Of a stretch of 7,607 nt of DNA, positions 5,385 through 7,607 are shown piece by piece. Position 1 is the stretch's first letter, and each line of letters starts with the position of its first letter. The notes under the pieces were generated by a model. It ran no database searches, was not told the DNA's origin, and saw only the letters and a program-made list of their open reading frames with translations. Position numbers and translations under genes: made by a program. Source of the stretch: Hyphomicrobiales bacterium (GTDB lineage: Bacteria; Pseudomonadota; Alphaproteobacteria; Rhizobiales; JAKIUO01); contig JALXEI010000073.1 in NCBI GenBank assembly GCA_027069645.1, positions 1 to 7,607 of the forward strand, written 5' to 3'.

Positions 5385-6233
5385 TCAGGACTTTTTTGAA
5401 AGGCCCTGTGAAAGCCTTGTAATCTCGGCTCGCAACGCGCCCATTTCTTCCAGTATGGCGGCCTGTTCGGCTTTTTCTTCCTCGCGTTCTTCCCTGTGTT
5501 CCTCTTCCTGCACAGACTGCATGGCATCAACAATAATACCGATGAACAGGTTGAGAACGGCGAAGCTGGTGGTGAGAATGAAAATAGTAAAATAGAGCCA
5601 GGCCCAGGGATAGATTTTCATCACCGGACGCACCACATCTCCCGCCCATCCTTCCAGGGTCATGACCTGAAACAGCGTAAACGCCGAGGCACCGATATTC
5701 CCGAACATCTCGGGAAAGCGTTCACCATAGAGATTGGTGGCCATAACCGAGAAAACATAGAGCAGCAGCAGAAGAAGGGTCATGATAGAGCCCATGCCTG
5801 GCAGGGCGGTGAGCAAACCGGCGACGACCCGACGCATACTCGGCACAATCGAGACCAGACGCAAAACCCGCAGGATACGCAAGGCCCGCAGGATGCTGAG
5901 TTGACCTGTTGCCGGCATCACGGAAATCAACACAACCGAAAAGTCGAACAGACACCACGGACGCCGCCAGAAATCCAGGCCGCGGGCATAGATACGCAGA
6001 ACAATCTCCACCACGAAGATCACCATGACAATGGCGCTGACAATATCGAGAAGCGGGCCAAAGCGCTGAACCATTGCCGGGCTGGTTTCCAGACCCAGCG
6101 TAACGGCATTGATGACAATGACCAGGATAATGAACTTTTCCCAGCCCATAGAATCAAAAAAACGACATAAACGGGTACGCAATTCGGGATTATTCCCGGC
6201 AAGCCGGATTTTCATCAGTCGATCAAAATTCAT
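5385..6233 (-). CDS. Bacterial voltage-gated cation channel (NaChBac/BacNav family) with a LEGW filter
   Basis: A 282-residue single-domain, six-segment channel subunit, expected to work as an inner-membrane homotetramer. S1 spans about 32-49, S2 61-85, S3 93-109 and S4 112-130. S4 carries Arg116, 119, 122 and 125 every third residue, then the BacNav-like SIVPSMRRVV. S5 is about 147-165. The pore has FQVMTLEGWAGDVVRP (188-203) and S6 runs about 210-239, with NLFIGIIVDAM. A Glu/Arg-rich stretch (242-275) is the usual C-terminal neck and coiled coil. Fold and length match BacNav sodium channels, but the filter is TLEGWAG, with Gly195 where NaChBac has Ser (TLESWAS). A GTG codon at 6234-6236 gives an alternative start one residue earlier; neither start has a good Shine-Dalgarno, and an ATG at codon 7 is also possible. 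The family is certain; Na+ versus Ca2+ preference is not. Confidence 0.92.
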   Translation of the reverse strand: MNFDRLMKIRLAGNNPELRTRLCRFFDSMGWEKFIILVIVINAVTLGLETSPAMVQRFGPLLDIVSAIVMVIFVVEIVLRIYARGLDFWRRPWCLFDFSVVLISVMPATGQLSILRALRILRVLRLVSIVPSMRRVVAGLLTALPGMGSIMTLLLLLLYVFSVMATNLYGERFPEMFGNIGASAFTLFQVMTLEGWAGDVVRPVMKIYPWAWLYFTIFILTTSFAVLNLFIGIIVDAMQSVQEEEHREEREEEKAEQAAILEEMGALRAEITRLSQGLSKKS

Positions 6234-6283
6234 CACATTGATATCAGTCTGTAACAGTTCGAAACGGGCAACATGTTTTTTCT

Positions 6284-6315
6284 AACAGGCCGATGATATA
6301 TCATGCAAGCCTGTT
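6284..6315. repeat. Nested hairpin between lepA and the channel gene
   Basis: AACAGGC (6284-6290) pairs with GCCTGTT (6309-6315), and between them lies the perfect 12-bp palindrome ATGATATATCAT (6293-6304). Together they can form a two-stage hairpin in RNA or a cruciform in DNA. It lies about 50 bases after the lepA stop, where a terminator is expected, but the following minus-strand bases are A-rich, not T-rich. The rest of the gap (6234-6367) shows nothing else recognisable. Confidence 0.45.
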
Positions 6316-6367
6316 CCGGCCCGCCTGCGCGTAGACACCTTGCCTGCATCCCCCATCATATCCCCGG

Positions 6368-7607
6368 CTAGTCCTCATCCATTTTCAGCGCCTTGATAAA
6401 GGCTTCCTGGGGAATATCGACCTTGCCGAACTGACGCATTTTCTTTTTCCCGGCTTTCTGCTTTTCCAGCAGCTTGCGTTTTCGGGTAATATCGCCACCA
6501 TAGCATTTGGCCGTCACATCCTTGCCCACAGAGCCGATGGTTTCACGGGCAATAATCTTGCCGCCGATCGCCGCCTGAATGGGGATTTTGAACAAGTGAC
6601 GGGGAATGAGCGTTTTGAGCTTCTCGCACATGGAGCGGCCGCGCGCCTGCGCCCGGTCGGCATGGACGACAATCGACAGGGCATCGACGGGTTCGGCATT
6701 GACGAGGATCTGCATCTTGACAAGTTTTCCCTCCTGATACCCGATTAACTGATAGTCAAAACTTGCATAACCTCTGGTTATGGATTTGAGGCGGTCATAA
6801 AAATCGAACACCACCTCGTTGAGGGGTAATTCGTAAATCACCATCGCCCGCTTGCCCGCATAGGTGAGATCTTTCTGGCGTCCCCGTCGATCCTGGCAGA
6901 GTTTCAGCACCGCCCCGAGATATTCGTCCGGAACGAGAATGGTTGCCTCGATCCAGGGCTCCTCGATGCGGTCGATTTTCATCACATCCGGCATATCGGC
7001 GGGATTGTGCAACTCGATCATTTCACCATCGGTCTGATAGACATGATAGATAACCGACGGGGCTGTGGTGATGAGATCAATATTGAACTCGCGCTCAAGG
7101 CGTTCGCGAATGATTTCCAGATGCAGCAGGCCCAGAAAACCGCAGCGAAAACCAAAGCCAAGAGCCGCCGAGGTTTCCATTTCATAATCGAAGCTGGCAT
7201 CATTGAGACGCAGCTTGGCCATCGCGTCGCGCAAATCCTCGAATTCGGCACTGTCGACAGGGAAAAGGCCGCAAAACACCACGGATTGTGCCGGCTCATA
7301 ACCCTGTAGCGCTTCCTTGCAGGGGTTCTTTTCATCCGTCACCGTATCCCCGACCCGGGTATCGGCAACCTGTTTGATGGCCGCGGTAAAAAAACCGATT
7401 TCGCCGGGGCCGAGCAAATCCGTCATGTCCTGTTTGGGCCGAAAAACCCCGACACGATCCACCAGATAGCTGGCATCGGTTGCCATCAGCTTGATCTTCT
7501 GTCCTTTTTCAAGCCTGCCATCAATCACCCGAACCAGAACAACAACACCCAGATAGGCATCATACCAGCTATCCACCAGCATGGCCTTGAGCGGCGCGTC
7601 GGCATCG
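6368..7607 (-). CDS. lepA: Elongation factor 4 (LepA), C-terminal part; 5' end outside window
   Basis: The visible 412 residues correspond to roughly the last two thirds of LepA (about 600 residues in full). LepA is a ribosome-associated translational GTPase that back-translocates or remodels stalled ribosomes. The reading frame is open to the window edge (DADAPLKAMLVDSWYDAYLGVVVLVRV around the edge), so the N-terminal GTPase domain lies beyond 7607 and the gene is not truncated as far as can be seen. Diagnostic segments, numbered from the in-window Met at 7580-7582, are domain II VVVLVRVIDGRLEKGQ, then AALGFGFRCGFLGLLHLEI (139-157) and TTAPSVIYHVY. The LepA-specific C-terminal domain has AKCYGGDITRKRKLLEKQK and GKKKMRQFGKVDIPQEAF, ending KMDED. 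That Met is internal, not the start. Confidence 0.97.
   Translation of the reverse strand, partial: DADAPLKAMLVDSWYDAYLGVVVLVRVIDGRLEKGQKIKLMATDASYLVDRVGVFRPKQDMTDLLGPGEIGFFTAAIKQVADTRVGDTVTDEKNPCKEALQGYEPAQSVVFCGLFPVDSAEFEDLRDAMAKLRLNDASFDYEMETSAALGFGFRCGFLGLLHLEIIRERLEREFNIDLITTAPSVIYHVYQTDGEMIELHNPADMPDVMKIDRIEEPWIEATILVPDEYLGAVLKLCQDRRGRQKDLTYAGKRAMVIYELPLNEVVFDFYDRLKSITRGYASFDYQLIGYQEGKLVKMQILVNAEPVDALSIVVHADRAQARGRSMCEKLKTLIPRHLFKIPIQAAIGGKIIARETIGSVGKDVTAKCYGGDITRKRKLLEKQKAGKKKMRQFGKVDIPQEAFIKALKMDED

Noticed and set aside
5496..6170. A 224-codon plus-strand frame antisense to the channel gene
   Set aside because: Its His/Gln/Asn-rich composition is the typical shadow of a hydrophobic membrane protein gene.

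Overview
The window looks like chromosomal DNA from an alphaproteobacterium. Base composition is moderate in G+C in the genes (judged by eye, not computed across the window). All seven protein genes and the single tRNA gene lie on the minus strand. The assignment to Alphaproteobacteria rests on the tRNA-Phe sequence, the LepA C-terminus and the pairing of a pteridine-reductase-like SDR with FolB. The order within the class cannot be fixed from the sequence alone. No insertion sequence, phage gene, CRISPR array, integrase or toxin-antitoxin pair is visible.

In the direction of transcription (high to low coordinates), the window begins with the C-terminal two thirds of lepA (elongation factor 4), whose 5' end lies outside the window. 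A 134-base gap with a nested hairpin follows, then a bacterial voltage-gated cation channel with an unusual LEGW selectivity filter. Next is a 345-base AT-rich gap (about 40% G+C over the 300 bases counted) holding an 11-bp perfect inverted repeat. After it comes an envelope protein with an OmpA-type peptidoglycan-binding domain on a long Lys/Pro-rich stalk. A tRNA-Phe(GAA) gene with a good sigma-70-type promoter follows, and then an AIM24/TIGR00266-family protein with its own Shine-Dalgarno sequence.

The left third is a likely three-gene transcription unit: a CaCA-family calcium/sodium antiporter, an SDR with the pteridine reductase signatures (TGxxxRxG and Asp-Tyr-Lys), and dihydroneopterin aldolase FolB. 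The spacings are 39 and 65 bases. The last two genes point to reduced pterin or folate synthesis. The antiporter is probably only co-transcribed with them.

The most interesting single observation is the channel filter, TLEGWAG. Its glycine replaces the serine of classical NaChBac-type TLESW filters and resembles the filters of domains I and III of eukaryotic calcium channels. The other observations are unexplained inverted repeats in the intergenic regions. I see no clear new multi-gene system; most of the window is ordinary core and envelope genes.
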